A DNA stretch of 64,000 nucleotides, taken from NCBI GenBank assembly GCA_946887045.1, contig CAMPKC010000020.1, positions 9,106 through 73,105 of the forward strand, read 5' to 3'. The translations under genes and the position numbers were made by a program. The stretch is from an uncultured Sphingobacteriaceae bacterium (lineage in GTDB: Bacteria > Bacteroidota > Bacteroidia > Sphingobacteriales > Sphingobacteriaceae). The notes under the pieces are model-generated. The model searched no databases. It saw only the letters and a list, made by a program, of their open reading frames with translations, and was not told where the DNA came from. Within the stretch, counting starts at the first letter, position 1; the number at the start of each line of letters is the position of its first letter. Below are positions 29,180 to 37,618 of the stretch, piece after piece.

Positions 29180-29648
29180 AGTAGGTTTTGGTTTTGATGT
29201 ACACCAGTTAAAAGAACAACATCCTTTTATTTTAGGCGGGGTTAATCTCGAACATCACTCCGGAGCTTTCGGGCACTCGGATGCGGATGTTTTAGTACAT
29301 GCCATATGCGATGCGCTTTTAGGAGCTGCCAACTTAAGGGATATCGGTTTTCATTTCTCTAATACGGACGAAAGATGGAAGGGAATCAGTAGTTTAATTC
29401 TATTGACTGAATGTGTAAAGTTGCTTGAAGAAAAGGGCTGGAAAGTTGGAAATATCGATGCAATGATCTGTCTTGAAGCCCCCAAAATAAATCCTCACGT
29501 TCCTGAGATGAAAGGTAATATTTCGAGAGCTATGGGTTTGCCTGTTGACGATATTTCGATAAAGGCAACCACCAACGAAACCATGGGTTTTATAGGGCGA
29601 AAAGAAGGAATTGTAGCTTATGCCGTTTGTTTGATAGAGAAGGATTAA
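29169..29648 (+). CDS. ispF: 2-C-methyl-D-erythritol 2,4-cyclodiphosphate synthase
   Basis: A 159-residue enzyme of the MEP isoprenoid pathway that cyclises the CDP-ME 2-phosphate intermediate. The zinc motif DVHQL near the N-terminus, GHSDADVLVHAICDALLGAA and the C-terminal TTNETMGFIGRKEGI are intact. I place the start at the ATG at 29169 (MRIKVGFGFDVH), giving the normal length; the open frame extends upstream to 29067 only as a shadow inside porV. It overlaps the last 11 bases of porV, so the two are probably cotranscribed. Confidence 0.95.
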   Translation: MRIKVGFGFDVHQLKEQHPFILGGVNLEHHSGAFGHSDADVLVHAICDALLGAANLRDIGFHFSNTDERWKGISSLILLTECVKLLEEKGWKVGNIDAMICLEAPKINPHVPEMKGNISRAMGLPVDDISIKATTNETMGFIGRKEGIVAYAVCLIEKD

Positions 29649-29700
29649 ACGAAAACCAACCTGTTTTTTCTATATTAACATTTTCGGAAAGAGACTTATT

Positions 29701-30927
29701 CTATAGATCCTCTTTTAAATCGTAGATTTTTTTGACGCTTAATCGCGAGGAAATTCCTGAAGCTATAACTGATATTAAGCTTACCGTTAAAAATACCAGG
29801 ACGAAATCACTTGCCTTTAGCGCAACAGGATAGGCATCAGTGATGAATGACTCCTGACCCATACTTATTATCCCGAATTTTTGCTGAACCAGGCAAAATA
29901 TTAAACCCGAAAGCATTCCGGCAAAACATCCGGTTAAGGCTATCATCATACCTTCTATAAAAAATATCTTCCTGATAAGGGCTGTCCCCGCACCAATGCT
30001 GCTTAGGATTGCTATATCTTTCTTTTTATCAATTACCAGCATCGTTAACGTGCCTACAATATTGAAAATAGCAATAATCATTACAAAAGTGAGGATGAAG
30101 AATATCGACCAGCGTTCGATATTCAGGGTTTTATACAATTGCTGATCCTGTTGAATGCGGTTTTTAACCAGAAAGCCGGTTCCGAGCTTACTTTCAATAT
30201 CTTCCTGTAAATTGTCGATATCCTCTCCGGGTTTTAAATAGATTTCAACTGCTGAAATTTCTTTTTCCTCTTCAAGTAACTCTCTGCTGAATTGAAGGGG
30301 GACAATTACAGATTCGTCAAACGTTTGCTGAATCTGGAAAACACCAACCGGGTGGATTGTTCTTGCCATAAATTCATCGGCAGGATTGAGAGATATACCG
30401 GCGTTCTTTCTGGGAGAAAACACCTGTAGATCTCGAAAATCATCATTTATGTTTACGGATAAATAAAGTTTAACAGCAGAACCAATAGCTGCATACGAGG
30501 TATTATCGACTTTCAGTTTGAAATCGCCTTCTACCAGGGTGCTGTCGAGTTTTTCGCGCTTAAAAAAATCGTCGCTTACACCCTTTACTAAGCCAATAAA
30601 CTGTGCATCGCCGTACTTTAATAGCGCTTTTTCCTGTAATACTTCGGTATAGTTTGCAATTCTGGGATCTTTTTTGAGAGATCTAAAGGCTGCGGTCTGG
30701 GGGTTAAATGTTTTTCCTAAAGCTGGCTCTATCCGGATTTCAGGAGTGAAATTGTTATACATTGAAAGCACAACATTTTCAAAACCATTGAAAACCGATA
30801 AAATAATCACCAGAGCGGCGCTTCCAACAAATACTCCGAGCATCGAAATGCCCGATATAAAGTTAATCGCGTTAAGCGATTTCTTTGAGAACAGGTATCG
30901 TTTGGCTATATAAAAGGAAGTATTCAA
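29701..30927 (-). CDS. LolC/E-type ABC transporter permease
   Basis: A 408-residue integral membrane protein with the FtsX/MacB layout: a first helix near residues 20-50 (NAINFISGISMLGVFVG), a periplasmic domain of about 220 residues, and three C-terminal helices. The AYRYL-type start (FYIAKRYLFSKKS) and the end with VSLISVIASGISSRLSVKKI match lipoprotein-releasing permeases. It probably takes lipoproteins out of the inner membrane, but the ATPase partner (LolD) is not adjacent. It lies 3 bases after the metallo-beta-lactamase-fold gene. Confidence 0.82.
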   Translation of the reverse strand: MNTSFYIAKRYLFSKKSLNAINFISGISMLGVFVGSAALVIILSVFNGFENVVLSMYNNFTPEIRIEPALGKTFNPQTAAFRSLKKDPRIANYTEVLQEKALLKYGDAQFIGLVKGVSDDFFKREKLDSTLVEGDFKLKVDNTSYAAIGSAVKLYLSVNINDDFRDLQVFSPRKNAGISLNPADEFMARTIHPVGVFQIQQTFDESVIVPLQFSRELLEEEKEISAVEIYLKPGEDIDNLQEDIESKLGTGFLVKNRIQQDQQLYKTLNIERWSIFFILTFVMIIAIFNIVGTLTMLVIDKKKDIAILSSIGAGTALIRKIFFIEGMMIALTGCFAGMLSGLIFCLVQQKFGIISMGQESFITDAYPVALKASDFVLVFLTVSLISVIASGISSRLSVKKIYDLKEDL

Positions 30928-30930
30928 TAT

Positions 30931-31569
30931 CTATTTCAAATAATAATTATGAGTTTTTTCAAAACCGATGGTGGTTTCACCGCCATGTCCCGGAAACACG
31001 GTAACATCATCCGGAAGAATCAGGATTTTTTCTTTTATGTTTTTTATAAGCAAAGCATGATTCCCACCCGGTAAATCAGTCCGCCCGATCGAGCCATAAA
31101 AAAGCACGTCGCCACCGATCAGAAATTTATCAGTCTGGCTGTAAAAACAGAGATGCGCAGGCGAATGTCCCGGTGCAAATATTGATTTCAGGCTACTTTT
31201 TCCGAAATAAATCGATCCTTCTTCGTCAAGGAATTTTTCCGGAATCGGCGAAATTTCGTACCGTATACCCATTTGAGGCGCGTATGAGGGAACAGCTGTT
31301 AATACCGGCAGCTCGCCTTTATGGAATTGCGGAATCAAACCAAAAGTATCAGAGATAAACTTGTTACCCAGCACATGGTCAATGTGGCAATGGGTGTTTA
31401 ACAGTAAAACAGGTTTTAATTGTTCGTCTTTAATGAAATTTAAAACCGCATTTTGCTCCTGTCCGGTATACATACCCGGATCGATAATTACACATTCTTT
31501 GCTTTCGTCAAATAGTATATAAGTGTTTTCCTGGTAAGGGTTGCAAACAAAAGATTTAACCTGTATCAT
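30931..31569 (-). CDS. Metallo-beta-lactamase-fold hydrolase (glyoxalase II-like)
   Basis: A 212-residue soluble hydrolase with the zinc motif THCHIDH (His60, His62, Asp64, His65), further ligands in FAPGHSPAHLC, GGDVLFYGSIGRTDLPGG and FPGHGGETTIG. This pattern is that of YcbL-type glyoxalase II homologues, which hydrolyse thioesters such as S-lactoylglutathione; the true substrate is not known. The N-terminus PYQENTYIL is typical. It is the first gene of the pair with the LolC/E permease. Confidence 0.9.
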   Translation of the reverse strand: MIQVKSFVCNPYQENTYILFDESKECVIIDPGMYTGQEQNAVLNFIKDEQLKPVLLLNTHCHIDHVLGNKFISDTFGLIPQFHKGELPVLTAVPSYAPQMGIRYEISPIPEKFLDEEGSIYFGKSSLKSIFAPGHSPAHLCFYSQTDKFLIGGDVLFYGSIGRTDLPGGNHALLIKNIKEKILILPDDVTVFPGHGGETTIGFEKTHNYYLK

Positions 31570-31707
31570 GTTTTCAAATTAACAACAAAAGCAGCAAACA
31601 AGAGAGATCTTTGTTTGAAATAAAAGATATTCTGGTGTAATTAAGGAATCTTCACTTTTTAATCATTTTATATTTAAGTGTATATTCGGACTTAAATCTG
31701 CCTTATC

Positions 31708-33246
31708 ATGCCTGTAAAAACTTTTGGAAGCTCTGTGTATGGAGTTGAAGCGACCACAATAACTGTAGAAGTTAACATAAGCAGTGGAACGAAATATTTT
31801 ATTGTTGGCTTACCTGATAATGCGGTACGTGAAAGTTTGCTGAGGGTTGAAAGTGCGATCACCAATTCCGGCTATCGTATGCCCAGACAAAAAATTGTCG
31901 TTAACCTGGCTCCTGCAGACATCAGGAAAGAAGGTTCTTCGTATGATTTAGTTATTGCAATCGGTATTTTGGCAGAATCGGGTCAGATCAAGACGGCTTT
32001 GCTCGATAAGTATCTTATCCTGGGCGAATTGTCTCTTGACGGTGATATACAAACGGTAAAAGGTGCACTGCCAATATCAATTCAGACTAAAAAAGATGGT
32101 TATGAAGGCTTGATTATTCCGAAAGCGAATGCCCGCGAAGCCGCAATTGTAAAAGGTTTACAGGTGTATGGAGTAAGCAACCTAAAGGAGGTGGTAGATT
32201 TTTTTAATGGAGATACGTCACTAAAAACTACAGTAGTAGATGCACGCGATGAATTTTTCCATAATATTAACAGTTATGAAAGCGATTTCTCGGATGTAAA
32301 AGGTCAGGAGAATATCAAGCGGGCGCTCGAGATAGCCGCCGCCGGAGGTCATAATGTTATTTTAATCGGTCCGCCGGGAGCGGGAAAAACGATGCTGGCC
32401 AAGCGGTTACCAACGGTTTTGCCCCCCTTGAATTTACATGAAGCTCTGGAGACTACTAAAATACATTCTGTGGCGGGCAAGCTCGCCGCGTCAGATTCTT
32501 TAATGACGATCCGGCCATTTCGTTCACCGCATCATACAATTAGCGATGTCGCACTTGTTGGGGGCGGCGCTCATCCGCAGCCTGGCGAGATATCGCTGGC
32601 GCATAATGGTGTATTATTTTTAGATGAGTTGCCGGAATTTAAGCGCACAGTTCTGGAGGTAATGCGCCAACCGCTTGAAGAAAGAAGGGTCACTATTTCA
32701 AGGGCCAAATTTAGTGTTGATTACCCGGCAAGTTTTATGTTGGTGGCCTCGATGAATCCATGTCCCTGTGGATTTTACAATCATCCTGAAAAGGAATGTG
32801 TCTGCGGGCCGGGTGTTGTACAGCGCTACCTCAGCAAAGTTTCGGGCCCATTGCTAGATAGAATTGATTTACATGTAGAGGTTACTCCGGTAGATTTTAG
32901 CGAGCTGTCATCAGACAGGAAAGCAGAGGCTAGCGAGTTGATCCGTGAACGGGTAATTAAAGCCAGAGAAATCCAAACACAACGATTTATCGAAAAGACA
33001 GATGTTTATTCTAATGCCCAAATGAGTCCGAAAACCGTAAGAGATATTTGTAAAATAACTGATGCCGGCCAGGTGCTGTTAAAAAAGGCCATGGAAAAAC
33101 TCGGACTTTCGGCCCGGGCTTATGACAGGATTTTGAAAGTTTCAAGAACTATTGCCGATTTAGATGCCAGCGAGGACATTAAAATTGAACATTTGGCAGA
33201 AGCAATTCACTACAGAAGCTTAGATCGCGACAGCTGGGCGGGCTAG
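31708..33246 (+). CDS. YifB/ComM family Mg-chelatase-like AAA ATPase
   Basis: A 512-residue AAA+ protein with an N-terminal LonC-like domain (residues about 1-180), a Walker A GPPGAGKT (221-228), a Walker B (LFLDELPEF) and the Cys-rich MNPCPCG segment found in this family. Relatives (ComM) act as a branch-migration helicase in natural transformation. Length is normal. It is single; the divergent neighbour is a hydrolase. ComF lies far away at 62776, so no competence operon is seen here. Confidence 0.93.
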   Translation: MPVKTFGSSVYGVEATTITVEVNISSGTKYFIVGLPDNAVRESLLRVESAITNSGYRMPRQKIVVNLAPADIRKEGSSYDLVIAIGILAESGQIKTALLDKYLILGELSLDGDIQTVKGALPISIQTKKDGYEGLIIPKANAREAAIVKGLQVYGVSNLKEVVDFFNGDTSLKTTVVDARDEFFHNINSYESDFSDVKGQENIKRALEIAAAGGHNVILIGPPGAGKTMLAKRLPTVLPPLNLHEALETTKIHSVAGKLAASDSLMTIRPFRSPHHTISDVALVGGGAHPQPGEISLAHNGVLFLDELPEFKRTVLEVMRQPLEERRVTISRAKFSVDYPASFMLVASMNPCPCGFYNHPEKECVCGPGVVQRYLSKVSGPLLDRIDLHVEVTPVDFSELSSDRKAEASELIRERVIKAREIQTQRFIEKTDVYSNAQMSPKTVRDICKITDAGQVLLKKAMEKLGLSARAYDRILKVSRTIADLDASEDIKIEHLAEAIHYRSLDRDSWAG

Positions 33247-33370
33247 ATTTTATCCGAATCCTTAAATGTTAAGCTTTTTTTAAGTAATCGTTAAAACGAG
33301 ATACTTTTTCGAATTTTATTGAGTTAATAAATAGATTGTTCATCTTAGAATGGATGTTTTCATAAGTAGA

Positions 33371-33400
33371 AGCCAGACCTCAGGTCTGGCTTTCTTTATT
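33371..33400 (+). terminator. Strong rho-independent terminator
   Basis: AGCCAGACC (33371-33379), loop TCA, GGTCTGGCT (33383-33391), then a T-rich tail. It is 125 bases after the yifB stop, within the largest gene-free stretch (33247-33532), where I see nothing else. Confidence 0.85.
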
Positions 33401-33532
33401 TAGTTTCTTCGGCTTAAGCGAGTTCGAGAGTGAAAAAAATTCTTTGTCTTTTTTCGGGTGTTATAAAATAGTGAAAACCGTTATCGGCGTGATGATTCGT
33501 AAATTCTAGTTGCGTTGTGTTATTTTTAGACC

Positions 33533-34546
33533 TTGAACAAGGCTCAACAAGTTTTTCTGCATTCGATAGTATGGCTGGCCATACTGGTGTTTTTTGTTCT
33601 GTTAAGCAGCAGGAATGGAGATCTTCATCAGGCAATCGTCATTTTTGTCTATTTCGGTGTATTCAACATCGCTATTTTTTACATCAATTATCTATACATA
33701 CTCCCCAAATACTTAAGCGAGCGTAAATACTGGATATGCGGCATCAATATAATTTTGTTGATCTTGGTTTCCGGATTAGTAAAATATGGTTTTGCTTATC
33801 TTTTTAAAGAAACGATCCTGTTAAGAGGGGAAGGCCAAATATCTTTTTGGCAATACTTCACAGGCGCAATTTTCACTGGTATTTTTTTTGTTTTCCTTAG
33901 TACAGCTTTTAAGTTTTCGGTAGATTGGTTTTTAAATGAAAAGGTTAAAAAGAATCTTGAAAACGAAAAACTGGTTGCCGAACTTGCTTTTCTGAAGTCT
34001 CAGATAAATCCGCACTTCCTTTTCAATTCGTTAAACAATATCTATTCCCTGGCGTATCAAAAATCTGACAGAGCGCCTGAAGCAATTATGAAGCTTTCAG
34101 AAATTATGCGTTACATGCTGCAGGAGAGTAACGAACCCTTGGTTAAATTGGCCAGAGAGATTCGATATCTGGAAAACTATATAGAATTACAAAAACTGCG
34201 GTTTAAGGGAGATGCATATGTAGATCTGAAAGTCACAGGTGATTGTATGGACCAGGAGATCGCGCCCTTAATTCTGATTTCTTTTGTTGAAAATGCTTTC
34301 AAGCACGGGGTTGCCTCTGATCCTCAAAACCCCATAAATATCGCTATTACAGTGTATGATAATAATTTGCTTTTTAAGATTTCAAATAAAAAGACTTCGC
34401 TAAATAAGGATGAAAGCAGCGGTATAGGATTAAATAATGTGAGGCGTCGATTGGATCTACTGTACGGAGGCAGTTACGAGCTTGATGTAACAGAAAACGA
34501 CTTAATGTATAGTTGCAAACTATCGTTAAATATACGCCAGTGCTGA
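33533..34546 (+). CDS. LytS-type membrane sensor histidine kinase
   Basis: A 337-residue kinase of the LytS/His_kinase family: about four membrane helices in the first 130 residues, a coiled coil, then the phospho-acceptor region SQINPHFLFNSLNNIYSLAY and an ATPase domain with SFVENAFKHG and GIGLNNVRRRL. It starts with TTG because no ATG occurs early in the frame. Such kinases normally sit next to a LytTR response regulator; none is adjacent, so the partner is encoded elsewhere or is not in this window. Confidence 0.9.
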   Translation: MNKAQQVFLHSIVWLAILVFFVLLSSRNGDLHQAIVIFVYFGVFNIAIFYINYLYILPKYLSERKYWICGINIILLILVSGLVKYGFAYLFKETILLRGEGQISFWQYFTGAIFTGIFFVFLSTAFKFSVDWFLNEKVKKNLENEKLVAELAFLKSQINPHFLFNSLNNIYSLAYQKSDRAPEAIMKLSEIMRYMLQESNEPLVKLAREIRYLENYIELQKLRFKGDAYVDLKVTGDCMDQEIAPLILISFVENAFKHGVASDPQNPINIAITVYDNNLLFKISNKKTSLNKDESSGIGLNNVRRRLDLLYGGSYELDVTENDLMYSCKLSLNIRQC

Positions 34547-34661
34547 TACTATAAAGTACTATTGTATGTTAAAGGAAGGAGTAATTGGGCTTTGTGGATG
34601 TAATTCGTACAGTTTTTACACAATTAGAGGTTCATATATCTAAAATCAATACCTTCGCATT

Positions 34662-36041
34662 ATGACAAAATTTGCTGAAGATTTTCTGGAAGCTTCTGAA
34701 AATAAAGCATTTAATTTAGACCATCGACGCATTATAAATTTCAATATTGGCCGATACGATACAGCTGTTAATCGAGGATTATCGCGGTTAGCTAATCTGG
34801 AAAATTCAAAGCGGAAGGCACATGTGATAAAATGGAAGGTGATGGAGAACCTGGATAAGTTATTACCTGAGTTCGAAGCCAATTTTCAGAAACGTGGTGG
34901 TAAAGTTATTTGGGCGAATGACGCAGACGAAGCAAATCGGGAGATTTTAAATATCATCCGTAAAGCGAAAGCAAAAACGGTAATCAAAGCAAAGTCGATG
35001 ACCACGGAGGAAATTCATTTAAATGAGTTTCTTGAAAAAAATCAAATTGATTCCTTAGAGAGTGATTTAGGAGAATATATAGTTCAGCTTCTCGGTCAAA
35101 AGCCATATCATATTGTTACTCCTGCAATGCATTTGAGTAAGGAAGATATCGCGAAACTTTTTCATGAAAGATTTGGCACTCCAGCGGATGCAAGCCCGGA
35201 AGTTCTTACTCAAAAGGCAAGGGAATTACTTCGCGAAAAGTATACTTCCGCAGACGTCGGGATTACCGGCGGAAACTTTTTGATAGCCGATTCCGGCAGT
35301 GTATGTCTTACAGAAAACGAAGGAAATGCACGCTTAACAACAACTTTTCCTAAAATACATATTGCAATTGTTGGAATTGAGAAAATAATTCCTTCGATCA
35401 ACGATCTCGACCTTTTTTGGCCCCTGCTTTCTACACACGGCACCGGACAAAATCTTACAGTTTACAACAGCATACTTGGCGGTCCCCGTCAGGATAATGA
35501 AACCGACGGACCGGAAGAGATGTATGTTGTTCTGCTAGATAACGGCCGGACAAATGTGCTTGCACAAAAGGAGCAACGTCAGGGCTTGTATTGCATACGC
35601 TGCGGAGCTTGTTTAAATGCATGTCCCATTTATAAAAATATTGGCGGTCATACCTACGAAACAACTTACAGTGGTCCTATCGGATCGGTAATAACTCCTC
35701 ACTTACGTGGGATGGAGGACTTTAAACATTTAAGTTATGCTTCGAGCCTTTGCGGTAAGTGTTCGGAAGTTTGTCCTGTTAAGATTGATATCCATAAAAT
35801 GCTCCTTTTGAATAGGAGGGATGCAGTTGCGGAAGGATTGAATACTAAAGCTGAAAGACTGGGATGGAAGGCCTGGAAGACCGGAATGCTGAAGCGGAAA
35901 TTCATGGATTTTGTAAGTGGTCGCTGGAAAAATATTTTTCTAAAGACATTTTTTAAGAAAACCTGGGGTGCACATCGGAAACTCCCGGTTGTCGATAAGA
36001 AATCTTTTAGTCAGCAATGGCAGGAGAGAAATGTCGATTAG
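34662..36041 (+). CDS. lutB: LutB/LldF-family iron-sulfur protein (L-lactate oxidation)
   Basis: A 459-residue cytoplasmic protein with an N-terminal LUD domain and two ferredoxin-type clusters: Cys311, 314, 317 and 321 (CIRCGACLNACP) and Cys364, 367, 371 (CGKCSEVCP). LutABC oxidise L-lactate to pyruvate. The motif GITGGNFLIADSGSVCLTENEGN is a strong family marker. LutA and LutC are not adjacent, so only LutB is seen here; the call as LutB is firm, the lactate role is inferred. Confidence 0.9.
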   Translation: MTKFAEDFLEASENKAFNLDHRRIINFNIGRYDTAVNRGLSRLANLENSKRKAHVIKWKVMENLDKLLPEFEANFQKRGGKVIWANDADEANREILNIIRKAKAKTVIKAKSMTTEEIHLNEFLEKNQIDSLESDLGEYIVQLLGQKPYHIVTPAMHLSKEDIAKLFHERFGTPADASPEVLTQKARELLREKYTSADVGITGGNFLIADSGSVCLTENEGNARLTTTFPKIHIAIVGIEKIIPSINDLDLFWPLLSTHGTGQNLTVYNSILGGPRQDNETDGPEEMYVVLLDNGRTNVLAQKEQRQGLYCIRCGACLNACPIYKNIGGHTYETTYSGPIGSVITPHLRGMEDFKHLSYASSLCGKCSEVCPVKIDIHKMLLLNRRDAVAEGLNTKAERLGWKAWKTGMLKRKFMDFVSGRWKNIFLKTFFKKTWGAHRKLPVVDKKSFSQQWQERNVD

Positions 36042-36201
36042 TGTTCTTAAGTTAATACACTGGTGATCTTAATATAATACACGTTTAAATTAGCATGTTA
36101 GTGTAAACGGCATTTATTTTCCTTTTAGTAGAAATGCTGTCTTATATCGCGTAGAACTTTTTTCTTTCTGACTTGGCACAGAATTTCCTTAGGGACATGC
36201 G

Positions 36202-37005
36202 ATGTATTCTTTCCTCAACAATAGCGTTTTCTTTTGGAGCTTATTTATTTGCTTTAATTCTGTACTAACCTCCTGCGATCGTCTTTATTCTAGTAATCTT
36301 TCCGGTGAGAATTATTCTGGCATTTCTCGGGATTTGGCAACGGAAGATAAAATCGCTTTATATGCTGATTCGATAAATGCTATTTTACCTTTTTGCGAAG
36401 AGTCAAAGAGCATGGTTTATACGCTGGGAGATTATTCTTTTCAGGTTAATAGGTTTAAGCATCATGACAAGGTTGTATTGTATGTAGAACATGGGAATAA
36501 CGGTGAGTACGGCAGTGTAGAAAAGCGTTACTATATCGAGGATAAAATGCCAGCCTTATTGGTTGAGCGTTCGGTCGATAGCAGGAAGTCGCTAAGATAT
36601 TCTAATACATATTTTAAGCAGGGAAAGGTGTTTATTGCCGAGCATAAGTCTGGTTCTGTCAAGGAAATGCATATTCAGAATGCAGGTTATAAGGAGGCCG
36701 ATCCTGGCGCTGTTGATCACTTTCAGGAATTAGAAACTTACGAAGATGCCCTAAATCAGCGACGAAAGTTTGATCTGGTTTTTGAGGAAATTGCCGAATG
36801 TCCTAAGGCAAAATATCTGATTTTATCCCGAAAGGAAATTAATTCTTACCGTGCTCCAGTGAAGGTCGAAGTTGAGGATGAATTTATCCGCGAGCTGTAC
36901 TCGAATCCTTTACGTTACCGGGGCGAAAAGCTGGATATTAGCTGGAAGATTAATAGTAATAATGAAACCGTGTATTTGCAGGGGAGACTCAAAACCCGGG
37001 ATTAA
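36202..37005 (+). CDS. Lipoprotein of unknown function
   Basis: A 267-residue protein I do not recognise. It has an SPII signal with lipobox LTSC (Cys25) and then a charged, mostly beta-like mature part with no clear repeats. Its stop (TAA, 37003-37005) overlaps the stop of the convergent SprT-like gene at TTAA. No neighbour hints at a role. Confidence 0.75.
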   Translation: MYSFLNNSVFFWSLFICFNSVLTSCDRLYSSNLSGENYSGISRDLATEDKIALYADSINAILPFCEESKSMVYTLGDYSFQVNRFKHHDKVVLYVEHGNNGEYGSVEKRYYIEDKMPALLVERSVDSRKSLRYSNTYFKQGKVFIAEHKSGSVKEMHIQNAGYKEADPGAVDHFQELETYEDALNQRRKFDLVFEEIAECPKAKYLILSRKEINSYRAPVKVEVEDEFIRELYSNPLRYRGEKLDISWKINSNNETVYLQGRLKTRD

Positions 37006-37613
37006 TCTCCTGTGACAGGAAAAACTTCCGCTAAGGGACTGAATAAATAGACCCTCCTGGTGTTTAGTTCAAGACACTTAAACCGTTTTCTCAATAATTC
37101 ATCCTTTCTAAAAGTTCTGCCGTCTTTTAGTTTGAAAATTGTCTTCATCGCGAGCAGCTCTACAGGTACACCATTCGACCCCGTGTCGTACTTTCTTAAT
37201 GCCCTGAACAAGTTTAAATCGCTGCAGCTTGATGCAGCAGGGTTTTCGAGGTAAAGATTAATGGCTCCTTTTAAATCGGCGGGAAATACTTCTTTTTCAA
37301 AGAAGGGTCTCATCATCTTCTTAAAGTTTGATTTCCATTCAAGGCCGTGGGGTTTTGCTTTCCCCTGGTATTCGTTCCAGGTTTGAAGATGTGCAAATTC
37401 GTGAACTGTTGTCACCAGAAAGGCGTATGGATTGAGATTGAAATTAACAGAGATCCGATGGTTGTCGCCATTGTAAGGCGGGCGGTAATCCCCGAACTTG
37501 GTGTTGCGACCTCGTGATACTTTAAAATCGCATTTATAGTAATCAATCCAGCGGGCTATAACAGGAGCTGCCTCAGCAGGTACGTATTTCGCCAGAATTT
37601 TCGCCTTATCCAA
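37002..37613 (-). CDS. SprT-like zinc metalloprotein
   Basis: A 203-residue protein with the zinc motif HEFAH at residues 71-75, preceded by NPYAFLVTTV and followed by GLEWKSNFKKMM, as in SprT/SPRTN-like domains. SPRTN cleaves DNA-protein crosslinks in eukaryotes; the role of bacterial SprT is not settled. It follows feoB by 5 bases on the same strand, probably cotranscribed with feoAB, without an obvious iron link. The C-terminal zinc ribbon of many SprT proteins is not seen: no Cys-x2-Cys pair is present. Confidence 0.85.
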   Translation of the reverse strand: MDKAKILAKYVPAEAAPVIARWIDYYKCDFKVSRGRNTKFGDYRPPYNGDNHRISVNFNLNPYAFLVTTVHEFAHLQTWNEYQGKAKPHGLEWKSNFKKMMRPFFEKEVFPADLKGAINLYLENPAASSCSDLNLFRALRKYDTGSNGVPVELLAMKTIFKLKDGRTFRKDELLRKRFKCLELNTRRVYLFSPLAEVFPVTGD

Positions 37614-37618
37614 CCCGT

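Noticed and set aside
33521..33528. TATTTTTA as a -7 box for the LytS-type kinase
   Set aside because: It would start transcription at or after the TTG start codon and no -33 box is nearby.
33247..33532. RNA gene in the largest gene-free stretch
   Set aside because: Only the terminator hairpin is seen; no tRNA cloverleaf or known RNA motif could be recognised.
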